NCBI GenBank assembly: GCA_018894105.1
Contig: CM032132.1
Span: 30,865,379-30,929,378 of the forward strand
Direction of reading: 5' to 3'
Source of the DNA: Jacaranda mimosifolia
Taxonomy: Eukaryota > Streptophyta > Magnoliopsida > Lamiales > Bignoniaceae
DNA length: 64,000 nucleotides
A program made the translations under genes and the position numbers. Position 1 is the stretch's first letter. Every line of letters starts with the position of its first letter. Under the pieces are notes generated by a model. It made no database searches, was not told where the DNA came from, and saw only the letters and a program-made list of their open reading frames with translations. Of the stretch, positions 24,112 through 35,436 are shown one piece after another.

Positions 24112-25989
24112 TTGTATGCCAAGTTCAGTAAGTGCGAATTCTGGATAGAGAGTGTAGCTTTTCTGGGCCATGTAATCACCAAAGATGGCATAGAAGTGGA
24201 TCCCTCCAAGATTGAGGTGGTAGTCAACTGGAAAAGGCCCGAAAACGTTACTGAAGTTAGGAGCTTCTTAGGTTTAGCTGGTTATTACCGAAGATTTGTT
24301 GAAGATTTTTCCAAGATAGCTGGTCCGTTGACCAAGTTGACTCAGAAGGATCAACCATTTTCTTGGAATGAAAACTGCGATAAGAGTTTTCAAGAGTTAA
24401 AATATCGACTAACTACAGCTCCAATTCTGGCTCTCCCAGATGGTTTAGAAGGATTTGTGGTATATACAGATGCATCCAAGAAAGGATTGGAATGTGTGTT
24501 GATGCAGCAAGGGCGTGTCATTGCCTATGCATCTAGAAAGTTGAAGCCACACGAAGAGAACTACCCGACTCATGACCTAGAACTTGCAGCGGTCATTTTT
24601 GCACTGTCTAAGTGGAGACAATACCTCTATGGAGCTACATTTGAGGTATATACTGACCACCAAAGCCTCAAATATTTGCAGTCACAGAAAGACTTAAACA
24701 TGAGGCAGCGCAGATGGATGGAGTTTTTAGGAGATTATGATTTCTCAATCTCTTATCATCCTGGAAAAGCTAACGTGGTGGCAGATGCGTTAAGTCGTAA
24801 AGCTGGGTTATCTCATCTGTATGCAACCAAAATGTCAGAAAGTCGAACAATGAAATTGATTATGAGGGTAAAACGACATGCATGGGTTGCGGGCATGAAA
24901 GTTCAACCGGAACTATATGATGAGATACGACAGGCTCAATCTGAGGATGAATGGATTAAGAAGAAGAGAGAAACTGTCAGAAATGCCAAAGAGTCAGATT
25001 TCAAAATTGACAGTCAAGATGCTCTCCTGTTCCGAAAGAGAATGTGTGTGCCAGAAGTAACTAAGGAAAAGTTATTAGCAGAGGCACATAAGACCAGATA
25101 TTCGATACATCCTGGAAGTGCAAAGATGTATCAAGATCTTAAGAAGCAATTCTGGTGGAATGGGATGAAGCGGGATATAGCAGAATATGTGCAAAGGTGT
25201 CTGACCTGTCAATTGGTGAAAGCAGAACATCAACGACCGTCAGGGTTGTTACAACCACTTCCAATTCCTGATTGGAAATGGGAACAAGTCACCATGGACT
25301 TTGTGACGGGGCTACCCACAGCCCGAGGTGGATATGACAGTATTTGGGTTGTTATAGACCAACTAACTAAATCTGCACATTTTCTGTTTGTTGGTTCGAA
25401 CTACAAAGTCGAGAAGTTAGCCCAGTTATATGTTAAAGAAATCATGAGATTACACGGAATACCGATGAGCATAATGTCTGACCGAGATCCAAAATTTACA
25501 TCAAGACTGTGGCGAAGTCTGCAGGAGCATTTAGGAACGAGATTGAAGTTCAGTTCCACTGCTCATCCTCAAACAGACGGCCAATCAGAGAGAGTCATAC
25601 AGATCTTGGAAGATTTGCTACGATCATGTGTGTTAGATTTTGGAGAGAATTGGATTCGACATCTACCTTTAGTTGAATTTGCTTATAATAATAGCTTTCA
25701 GTCAACTATACAGATGGCACCATATGAAGCCCTGTATGGTAGAAAGTGTCGTTCTCCAATACACCGGGACATGGAAGAGCACCGAGGCAAACTTGATCAG
25801 TCTCCCAATACTATCAGACCCGAACTGATACAAGAGACTATTAAGAAGGTGCAAGTGATTAAGCAAAGAATGAAAGCGGCCCAAGATAGACAGAAGAGCT
25901 ATGCAGATACGCGGAGAAAGGATTTAGAATTCAATGTCAGAGACAAGTATTCCTTAAAGTTTTTCCGAGGAAAGGAGTTCGGAGAATAG
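24112..25989 (+). pseudogene. Chromovirus RT end, RNase H and integrase
   Basis: Continues the same frame after the TAG. It opens with the conserved RT thumb ([14 protein letters not shown]), then RNase H beginning [10 protein letters not shown] with [15 protein letters not shown] and VYTDHQSL segments, then an integrase HHCC zinc finger ([15 protein letters not shown]), the catalytic-core [17 protein letters not shown] and a glutamate after [11 protein letters not shown]. At about 25945-25950 the frame slips by one base and ends at TAG 25989 (TAG at 25987-25989); homology to the integrase C-terminus resumes in another phase. No start codon is expected here, because it is internal polyprotein. 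Confidence 0.92.
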
Positions 25990-26069
25990 GAAGAGGGGGA
26001 AAACTTAGTCCGAGGTATGTTGGGCCATATGAGATATGTGAAAGGATAGGACCAGTTGCGTATCGTCTC

Positions 26070-26354
26070 GTGTTACCCCAAGATTTAAAGGGAATACATG
26101 ATGTTTTTCACGTATCGCAACTCCAAAAATATTATCCTGATCCTTCTCACATTATATCATCGGAATGCATGCAGTTGGAGCGAGATTTGTCTTATGAGGA
26201 GAGGCCTGTGCGCATTTTGGATCGTCTAAGTCGGAAACTTAGGAATCGAGAGATTCCTCAAGTCAAGATATTATGGCGGAATCATAATGTAGAGAAAGCG
26301 ACGTGGGAGAGAGAAGATCTCATGCGTCATCAGTACCCCGAACTTTTTCTCTAA
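26070..26354 (+). pseudogene. Chromovirus integrase C-terminus with chromodomain
   Basis: Follows the frameshift; homology begins slightly earlier (near 25950) with the GPYEI motif region. Visible here: DVFHVSQLQKY, the end of the integrase C-terminal domain, then a chromodomain-like module with ILDRLSRKL, ILWRNH and ATWERED. The terminal ATWE motif is the chromodomain signature that in this lineage directs insertion to heterochromatin. Stop TAA is at 26352-26354, about 40 bp before the 3' LTR. Confidence 0.88.
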
Positions 26355-26383
26355 TCAGGTGAGAATCTGGGGACATATTCTTC

Positions 26384-26397
26384 TTAGTGGGGGTGAT
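26384..26397 (+). promoter_or_regulatory. Polypurine tract of the chromovirus
   Basis: AGTGGGGGTGAT, a purine-rich stretch immediately before the 3' LTR, would prime plus-strand DNA synthesis. Confidence 0.75.
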
Positions 26398-29138
26398 TGT
26401 AACGACCCCAGAATTTCCGTATTTTCATAAGTAATTATTTTCATGGTTTATTTTAATTTTGATGTTATTATTAAATCCTTGGAATTTATTTGATTTCATT
26501 TTTTTTATTTATTTATTAAGGACTTAATTGCAAAAAAATTGGAAGTTTGGGATTCAATTGAGGAATCTTATAATGTTAGGGACTTAATCGCAAAAATGGA
26601 AAATCGGATTGAGGACACTTGGCAGCACCCTTTTCTTCCTTCTTTTCCTTCTTTTTCTTTCTTTCTTCTCCATTTCCTCATTCTTTCTTCCTCCCATTTC
26701 TTTCTTTTCTCTCATTCCCGCGACCACCCATCACCACCGTGACCATCTCCACCACTCAACCAAGCCCCAAACTTAGATTTAACTTCACCATCCTCTTCTC
26801 CAGCACCCTCTGAACACCAAACAGCCACCATGCACGGCGGAGACGCGGCGGCAGGAGGAGTTTGAAGAAGACCCATTCACGGCCACCGGTGTATCTCCCT
26901 CTTCCGACGGTGGATTGTGCATCTGAGGGATGGTATGGAAAGCTAAGGGTGTGAGGAAGGTTTTTGGAAGGTTGTATGTGAGTTCAAACGGCCGAAATTC
27001 GAGAATCAAGGTGATCGGAGTGGGGCGGCAATTTTTGGAAACTTGGCTGAAAATCGAGTTTTTCGGCAAATCCAGGGCTCGAAATTGAAAATTGATCGCA
27101 CCGTTGGACTCAGGAGCTCGAAAGGAGTCGGACTGCTTGGTTTGGGATTTTTCCGGCGGACCGCGGCGGCGATGATCGGGCGGTTTCTTCTACTCGATCC
27201 GACGGTCGCAACGGTATAAGCCATATCTGATTCCGAGCATTAGTTATTGATTTGTGAATTTTGGAAGATTTATTAATTATATTGTATTTGAATTTTGTGT
27301 GTATATATATATATATATGACATTGTATGTTGGAGCTAGGAATTGAATTTTAGTGATTATGGAATATTGTGGGGTGTGGTTAGTTGTTGGAAGGCTATAC
27401 TTTGATATTTATGATTTTTGGGAATTATTGGAATAGTAATAATATATTATGAGATTTAATTAAGTTGGTAGAAATTAATTTGAGGATTTAAGAGTTATAT
27501 TTTATAATGGATAATAATTGAATATGGTTAAGTTAAAATATTCGATTGTTGTAAAATTTGGCGTGTCTAGGAGACTTATAGTAGTTTTGGGAAATTATAA
27601 GCTTAATTGATTATTCAGACCATTAAATCGACCGAGCTTTGATTATGGATTTTTTAGGATTAGTTGAAGGAGATTTGGGTGTTGTTTGTCAATAGCTTGA
27701 CGTTGGACTGAGTTGGAATTACTACAACCAGGTGAGGATCTATCCCTCTTGATATTTGTTACATCTATGAGGCTCTGCCAATTTGGCACCCTATTGAGCT
27801 ATCTGTTGTTGAAATTAACCCCTGTGTGGGTTTACTGTTTCTGTACGTTACTCAAAACCGTGTTTGGATTCTATTTCTTATTTGATTCTGTTCTGAATAC
27901 CCATGTGTGGGTTTACTTTGCTTCTGTTCTGAATACCCCTGTGAGGGTTATGTCTAGTCTGTATCTGTTTCTGTTATTTTGTATCAGTTTCTGTCTGTTC
28001 TGGCGCCCAGAATTTTATCTGTTATCTGTTCGGTATTTGTCTGTCATTTGTTTCGCATCTGTAGCCTTGTCGGCTTTTCTATTATCAGTTTGATATCTGT
28101 TGCCTGACTGGCATTATTTCTGTCTGCTTGGATTTGTTTATCTGAAACCGGCAATGTGCTAGGGATTTCCCCCTAGGCATCTGCATAAGCGGTAATTTGT
28201 TATATATACGGAGATTGTATGGGCCAAGAGCCAATCTGAGCTATCTGTTTGGTTTGTGAGGCACGCTAGGGATTTCCCCGTGGGTGTCCACGGCACGCTA
28301 GGGATTTCCCCCTGGGTGTCAACGATACGCTAGGGATTTCCCCCTGGGTATTTATGGTGTGCTAGGGATTTCCCCCTGGGTATTGATGGTGTGCTAGGGA
28401 TTTCCCCCTAGGCATCGGCGGTGCGCTATACGGACCGTATGGGCGTCTGCAAATACCAAGCTGTTATGCTTAGGTGATCTGTTTGTTTGGTATAAGGTGA
28501 ATCGGCAATGCATGTTTCGATCATCCTTTGAATGTATATGCTTTGGGATTGATTTGTCTGACAGTCTGTATATTTGAAATATGATCTTGGAGCAACAAGG
28601 CAGGAGAGTTTCCTGTTTGATTAATTGTGCTATCTGTTTTTGTATCCGCATTATCTATTAGTTGCATTATGATTTGTCGAGTCGAGTTTTCCTCGATGAA
28701 TCCTTTCTATAATCCTCACTAAGTCATTGGACTTAATCCCCATATTTGTGATATTACAGATAAGGAAGAGAATTGATCGAGACTCAGAAGAGGAATTAAC
28801 AATACTTGGGTTTTCTTTTGCTGATTATATAGAATCCAAGTTATGATGTACTTTTGTATAAGATATAATCACCTTAGAATGGTTGTAACATGTCGTTTTG
28901 TATTTCTAAGGTTATGATGTATTAAATAGTAAGAGATGAATGTTTTGAACTCTATTGAGACCTAGTAGATATATATGTTGTTAATTCAGGTTTATAACTA
29001 CTTGTTGAGGTTGAATTTTGAATTTTGGTGATGTACGCAACAGAACTATGGGCCTTCTGTTAGCTGTAACTCTGATATTGTAAGTCTGAATTTGTGTGGT
29101 ACCTTGATTTGGGTGTTATCCTAAGGAGGGGTACCACA
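26398..29138 (+). repeat. 3' LTR of the chromovirus
   Basis: 2741 bp, aligning end to end with 18814-21555. Differences are scattered substitutions, a few small indels, and unit exchange in the 32-bp array at 28263-28425. Confidence 0.95.
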
Positions 29139-29165
29139 ATATTAATTGAATAATTGAATTATTTT

Positions 29166-30024
29166 AGAATATTTTTTATTTTAATTTTATTATGTAATCT
29201 ATAATTATATAGTTAGGATGATAGACTCAAAATTTTATTGTTCAAGTTTTATTTTGTTATATCTGAATTAATAAATAAAATATATTTATATTTAATAGAA
29301 TTATTTTAGATGCATTTATCATTTTAATGTTATTATGTAATTTTGAATTATACAGATAATAAGATAGACTTAAATTTTTATTGTTTAATTTTTATTTCAT
29401 TTTTAACTTAACAAATAAAGTCAACAAAATTTATTTAAATTATTAGATATTTTACTATTTTAACATTATGAAATATTTTAACTTAATATTATTAAAATTA
29501 TATGGCCTAAAGTTATAAGTTAGATTTTTAAAAAAATTTAGATGATAAATTCGTATGAAATAAAATTTTATAAATTTCAAGAATATTTGATATTTTAAAT
29601 TCTAATGTTTAGAATAATTTTTATTTTAATTTTATTATGTAATCTATAATTATATAGTTAAGATGACAGACTTAAAATTTTATTGTTTAAGTTTTTTTTG
29701 TCATATTTGAATTAATAAATAAAATATATTTATATTTAACAGAATTATTTTACATGTATTTATCATTTTAATATTCTTATGTAATTTTGAATTATATAGA
29801 TAATAGGATAGACTTAATTTTTTATTGTTTAATTTTTATTTCATTTTTAACTTAATAAATAAAGTCAACAAAATTTATTTAAAATTTTAGATATTTTACT
29901 TAATATTATTAAATTTATATTGCCTAAATTAATAAATTAGAATTTAAAAAAAATTAGATGGTAAATTCGTATGAAATAAAATTTTATAAATTTGAAGGAT
30001 ATTTGATATTTTAAATTCTAATGT
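29166..30024. repeat. Tandem duplication of a 0.42-0.45-kb AT-rich unit
   Basis: 29166-29610 and 29611-30024 are diverged head-to-tail copies. Shared landmarks: TAATCTATAATTATATAGTTA, AATAAAGTCAACAAAATTTA and ATTCGTATGAAATAAAATTT, in the same order and spacing. It lies in the right arm of the CACTA element and has no coding sense. Confidence 0.85.
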
Positions 30025-30739
30025 GCAAGTTTTAAAAATTTTTTTAGGATTCAATTCATTTAATTTGATAATTTAGCAAGTGGTATACATGTGTATGTGT
30101 GTTTATATATGTTAATATATAAATATATATATATAAGTACATAAATATTTTTCAAGATTTATCTTTTTCTTTTTTTTTATCTTTTTGCTTTTTTCAATTT
30201 TTATGTACCTATTTTTAATTTTTTGTGCAAATATCCAGTTTTTTTTGGTCTAGTAAAATACATGGCAAGAAGAGGTTGCCACACCACATGCCACGTAGGA
30301 GAGATGATGTGACGTGGCGCCATGTGGATCGAGCCTGTTGCAAATGAATTTAGGCTACATTTATCCTCAAATTGCCAAAATTCAAAAGTTAGTGTACCAA
30401 AATTGCGGCTGGAAACGATAAAGTCAAAATTTGCCAGTAGGGTATAGTTACGGGACCAATTTTGCATTTTTCCTCTAAATAAAAACTCCCAATTCATTGA
30501 ATAATTCACAAAAAATCTATAAAGCCCAATATTTTAAAGAAATTGGCCAAACTAATGGATTATTCACTTCAAATTTTTTCAAGCTCAATCTTTAAAATAA
30601 AACTCATTTCAATAATAATTCACTAAAAAATTGGTTAAGCCCAATTAACAAATTCTTTACATTATTGTGAAGCCCATTTCTTGAACAAAAGCCCAACCCA
30701 CAAGTATTAGTAAAAATTTAATTTAATATTCATTTATAA

Positions 30740-31131
30740 TTAGTAACGAAAATCATTGTTACCATATGTATACAATTGATATTTGGAGGGAATGAATTTT
30801 GGAGGGAAGTTAATTAAAATTTAGTAACTAAAAACTTTGTTACAGTATATTTTATTTGTAACAAATATTTTGTTGTTACAAAAGGTATCAAATTTTGTTT
30901 CAAATATATCTTCTTATATGATGGAAAATGTTATATGTAACAAAATAACATTTTCCATAATGAATAATTATTTAGTTACGAACATAAAAAATTTAAAGTA
31001 ACAACTTTGTTACTAAAGAAAATGTTATTTCTAACAAAAAATCAATTTTGTTACAATAAATCTAACATATGTAACGAATTTTACCTTTGTTGCCAAAATT
31101 TTTGTTACATGAAGTGCAAATTGTTGTAGTG
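30740..31131. repeat. Right subterminal and terminal repeats of the CACTA element
   Basis: Numerous GTTAC, GTAAC and AACAAAAT words in both orientations up to the tip TTGTTGTAGTG. They match the left-end repeats and close the element. Confidence 0.8.
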
Positions 31132-31134
31132 TAA

Positions 31135-32797
31135 CTAAGCACTCCGGTACGAAGATAAAATAGAATGATAATCGAGAAGATAAGTGGGCTAGAGCAATTA
31201 GAACGTGCGATTTGCCATAATTATTGTTAGTAAATACTATATTGTGGCATCAATATTTATATGGCATTTTGAATGAAATAGGTGACGAGGATCCAGAGTC
31301 ACCTGGACCATAGGGAGTGGATAGCGCCTTTGTGGAGTTTAAGGTGAAGGTAAAGCCTATCTTTCTTCTAGGAAGTAAATGATCTTCAATTTTTGAATTC
31401 CCTATGTTATCTGTTGCATTTGATTGTACTTGTTCTGGTGCTCAGAACTCCTATTATATTATATGTTATCGGTCCCATATACCCTACAGCCTTGCCGGCT
31501 TTCCCTTATTCATATTGATATTTTGGGTCTTGCCGACCAATTCGTTTCATACTACTGGTTAAATTATTCTATATACTATTTTTATTGCCTTGCTGGCCAA
31601 TGTTTTACCAAATGTACCATTTTGATTTGCTTTATATACATGTTCCTGATCGGTTAATTTGAAATATATATTATTTGTTGGCATTATATTAAGTTACCTT
31701 GAGGATGGTCTTAGGGGGTTACCGCTCATAGGGACGCCACGGGTCAGGTTAGGCCTGGGACTAGGTTCAAAAAGATGATCGGGCAGTATAGACCGACGGT
31801 GGCTAGTCTCCTAGCTAGTACCCACCTAAGATCCTGACTTGCGGATATTTGGAGATAGTTGTCTGCGAGTGGCATGATCTAGCATGTAGCCAGCCATGCC
31901 ACATGTATTGTCTACCAAGCTGAATTCTTGGGTAATGGAGAAATAAGGGATCGAGCCTAGTGCTTAGGTATCGAGCTGAATGCTTACGTAATGGAGTAAT
32001 AAAGGAAATTTGTTATGTTATATTTGTACTCCATGTTTCCTCTTCTGTTATGTTATATTGTACTACATGTTGCCGTTTATGTTATGTTTTGTTTTGGGAG
32101 CAATAAGGTCGGAGTTACCAACAGTCTGCCGAATTTTGTATCACATGTGTTTTGATATATCATTATTTCGTGTTGTAAATTATTGCATGTCCAGTTATTT
32201 GAATCCCTGCTTATCAGTACTTTGTTTATCGCTAGTTTTACTTTCAACAGTTTTCCATGACTTCTTGTTGCACACTCCCTCATTAAGTCCTTTGGACTTA
32301 CTCCTTATTTCTGTTCCTTGACTCTTACCCCCTATAGATTTATAGTTCGTACTAGATATTTATGTATTTATGAACTTTGGAATATGTAATTAAACTTATA
32401 GTTTGGCATGCACCTCTTCGGGTTGTTAAGACTTTGGCACCAATAATGTTGTGAATCCTATTTTAAGTAGTACCATTCTAGTTAATATCTATTTTGTAAG
32501 CAAATAGTCTATGATATTTATGTATCAGTCTTGTCATGATCCCTCAAGGGCGTCAAGTTTGGTTTCAATCACTGGATGTGAGTATTATGTAATTTTAAGG
32601 TTATAATTTTGTAGTTCGTGTTAATGTGGATTATTGTACAACAGGATATGATAGAAAAGTGGTACATAATGGTTTTGGGCCGTTATAAACTATTTAAATT
32701 GAATGTTTTGGAGGTGCGACTTTGGTTATGAATTACTTAATTTAGATTAGATTAGCATTTCGGTTTGAAGTAAGCAGCTCCCGGGCGAGGCGCTACA
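31135..32797 (+). repeat. Outer Ty3/gypsy-like LTR, right part
   Basis: Continues the LTR interrupted at 14315. CCTTGCCGGC, CTTGCCGACC and CCTTGCTGGCC phrases and a stretch TTAAGTCCTTTGGACTTACTCC parallel the TAAGCCATTGGACTTAATCC of the chromovirus LTR. It ends GGCGCTACA, followed by ATTTGGCACCG, which may be a primer-binding site, although not a clear match to the Met type. No internal domain follows. Confidence 0.6.
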
Positions 32798-32838
32798 ATT
32801 TGGCACCGCTTCACATTTTCTTTATTAAAATTTCTATG

Positions 32839-33189
32839 CTATGTTTGGTTTAAGATTTTTATTGAGTTAAAAAAAATGTTAAGGAAAGAAAAAATAAAAG
32901 TAAAAAAATATAAACTTTAAAGTTTGTTTGGTTGTTAAAAAAAATAATGAAGAAAATAATAGGAAGAAGAGGAGTGATGAATGTCTTGGCGAAGGAGAGA
33001 AAGCTTAAATAGACTTTTCCCTTCATTTTCTTCACCATTTTGTAAGAAAAAATTATTTTTATCAATAACACTTCAATTTTCTCCAAGGTTTCTATTCTTT
33101 AATATTTTTCTTACCAATCAAACAATTAAAAATAATTTTCTTAGCATTCTCTTTTCTTTTCCTCACTAAAATTCTTGAACCAAACATAG
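32839..33189. mobile_element. MITE 1 with CTATGTTTGGTT termini
   Basis: 351 bp bounded by inverted repeats: left CTATGTTTGGTTTAAGATTT, right (read inward) CTATGTTTGGTTCAAGAATT. Purine-rich left half and pyrimidine-rich right half could fold back on each other. The target duplication is not clear, so the superfamily is unassigned. Confidence 0.72.
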
Positions 33190-33429
33190 AGAATTTCAAA
33201 ACTGGAGTTAGAAAAACGAACTTTGGGATTTGGAGAATGATGTTGTGAAGTTTGCCTTGAATTATTTCAAATGGGATAGTGTGACGCCTTGTGCCAAGGC
33301 ACAAGAGAGTTGCGCCCAACCCAGCACAATATGTCCTATATTTTATTCATGCCTGCGCACCCGTGCGAGAGCTTCTTGTGCCCCGGCGTGCAGGCTTTGG
33401 CCTAAAAGCAAGTTTTTGGTCCATTTCCA

Positions 33430-33760
33430 CTATGTTTAGTTTAAGGATTTTGATGAGACAAGAACCGAAAATGTTAAGGAAAATATTTTGATTGTTTGGT
33501 TGGTAAAAAAAATACTAAAGAAAACAAAGCTTGGAGGAAAATAAATTTACTTCATAAAATGTGAGAAAAATGAGAGGGAAAGCCCTTTTGACTTTTCTCT
33601 CTTTGTCCAATGCATTCATCATCCCTCTTCTCCTCATTCATTTCCCAAATATTTTCTTTAACAACCAAACAAACTTGAAATTTTATATTTTTTTAATTTA
33701 ATTTTTCTTTTCCATAACATTTTCCCTTCCTCATCAAAATCCTAAACCAAACATATATAG
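33430..33760. mobile_element. MITE 2, related to MITE 1
   Basis: About 331 bp. Left end CTATGTTTAGTTTAAGGATT and right end (read inward) CTATATATGTTTGGTTTAGG, with the GATTTTGATGAG continuation in both arms. Shares the termini and interior composition of the copy 240 bp upstream. Confidence 0.72.
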
Positions 33761-34777
33761 TATTCAAGTCTTTTCAGTGTTTTATGTTTTCTTTGCATTT
33801 TTAGGGTTCATAACAATATTTTTTTTAGAAAAGTGTGCAAATTCATTAAATGGGAAAAGATTCAAGCGAGTTTGGTGTTTTCATGAGATTTGTGAGGGAT
33901 GATTTGTACTTTAGCACTTTGTTGACACTCATATTTCAATTTGTTCTTGTAATGCTAATTGATTTTCTTTGTTGGGATTTCTTATTTTGACATTTGATCA
34001 TTCTAATTACAGTAAAGGCATTAGAAAATATCATCCAAAGTCTTCTCTTCAGCTCGTATGGCTTGTAGATGCCCTAAAATGTAAGAAACTAACAGTACGC
34101 AGATTAACGGTAGGGACCATAATGAATGGATTTTTAAAATGTTAGGGACCAAAATTGATATGGCTTGAATTAAGACAGCAAAATTAATTCAGTGACCAAG
34201 AATAAAATTGTCCTTATACAAGTTATAAGCACATGTTACTTTTGCAAGTGGGATTGCAAAGTGGCAACATGACAAATTTTGCACTCTAAATTAAATAACT
34301 AGATAATAGTAGCCTAACTAAAATGATGTACACATTTTCAAATTGCAAGTATGTGGCAAAATTTTTGTGTGGAAACGTGGATAAAATTTGTCTTCAGGAG
34401 CTCTGCTTAAAAATACACAATTGAATATTGTAAATTGTGGATCTCTAACTCGAGAATGTATTTGTTGGGAGAATTTGCTTGAATTAAAAATGAATGAATT
34501 AGATGTCTTTTTCTATCATAAATGCTTATATTTTTAGTGTTTGGATTTGGTGGGTTGGGTTTGTGGTGTTGAGCGGTCCATCTTAATTTTTTGTACTTAT
34601 CTTTAAGAGTGATTTGATTTATGTGCCCATAGGGTCCCCTAATTTGAATTGGAAATATGTAATCTTGAATTGAAAGTACGATATTTGTCATTATAATTAT
34701 TATTTTATTTATATTTATCTTCATTCTTAATTCCATATCATATTTTTTATATTTCTATTGCTGCCATTGTTTGCATT

Positions 34778-35436
34778 TGTTGGAAATAATTGTACATAAT
34801 CAATTATTTGATCCAAATAAAATAAAATAGATGGTTTAATATTATCTTTTAATCAACACAAGTTTCACAAATACCATCCTTGATCGAAGCTCGCGTAGAA
34901 GCCTCTGATGCACATAGACTCCGAGTTTCTTGATTCGATCGACTCCCAAATATAGACTCTACGTTCTTTAATCTTGACAGCTTTCTCAATCTCTACTCAC
35001 CTAATGGAATTGCTACCGGAGGTTCTACAAACTTACACACCTTAAAACTATATGGTGATATTCCAAGAAAGATTGAGAAAAAAGAATATAGACAGAACAT
35101 ATGGAGAGAGTGAATACTCAAATTGTGTGCAAGACTCTTAGGAAGAGGGCTTATTTATAAGCGAGTCTTCCAAGAGTCCAATTCAACTAGGAGTGAATGG
35201 AGATATGAATAATGGTTATCCCACACAATTATGATCCTCTTAGTTATAGATGAATACTATCCCACACAAGGGAGAGTTATCCTTCTAATTATTGATGGAT
35301 ATTACATATCCACATCTCTTCACAATGAAGGGTTCTAATCAAATAAGAACTACGATTCCTTCTAGATATAGATATGATCCATTCAAATATGGATGTCTAT
35401 TGGGTTAAGGGTCTAAGACCGACCCAATTTGCAACA
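34778..35436 (-). repeat. Solo LTR of the intronic copia family
   Basis: 659 bp beginning TGTTGGAAATAATTG and ending CCCAATTTGCAACA, flanked by GCATT (34773-34777) and GCACT (35437-35441). Aligns with the LTRs at 2478 and 7426 over its whole length, with extra insertions in the second half. No internal region or second LTR is present, so it is a product of LTR-LTR recombination. Orientation is by analogy with the full copy. Confidence 0.87.

Larger units (their letters stand above)
18814..29138 (+). mobile_element. Ty3/gypsy chromovirus (probably Tekay/Del lineage), nearly complete
   Basis: LTRs of 2742 bp (18814-21555) and 2741 bp (26398-29138) begin TGTAACGACCCC and end CCACA. The 5-bp target duplication ATATT is perfect (18809-18813, 29139-29143). 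A Met-tRNA primer site follows the 5' LTR and a purine tract precedes the 3' LTR. The internal 4.8 kb encodes gag, protease, RT, RNase H and integrase with a C-terminal chromodomain, in the gypsy order. Lineage is inferred from the long LTRs and the chromodomain. The LTRs differ at only scattered bases, so insertion is recent relative to everything around it. The coding frame is broken, so it is not autonomous. Confidence 0.95.
14316..31131. mobile_element. CACTA (En/Spm-type) transposon, split by a chromovirus
   Basis: Left terminus CACTATAACAAATTACACTT and right terminus, read inward, CACTACAACAATTTGCACTT form terminal inverted repeats. Both are flanked by TAA (14313-14315 and 31132-31134), the 3-bp duplication typical of CACTA elements. 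Subterminal zones carry many GTAACGAA/GTTAC words in both orientations, as binding arrays for the transposase do in this superfamily. Without the inserted retrotransposon the element is about 6.5 kb. I recognise no transposase, so it was probably mobilised in trans. Confidence 0.85.
32798..34777. other. Intergenic sequence with two MITEs
   Basis: Outside the two MITEs listed separately no coding sequence is supported. A perfect hyphenated palindrome CTTGTGCC-AA-GGCACAAG lies at 33288-33305 in a GC-richer patch (33280-33400). From 33761 to 34777 the sequence is unremarkable and AT-rich. Confidence 0.5.
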
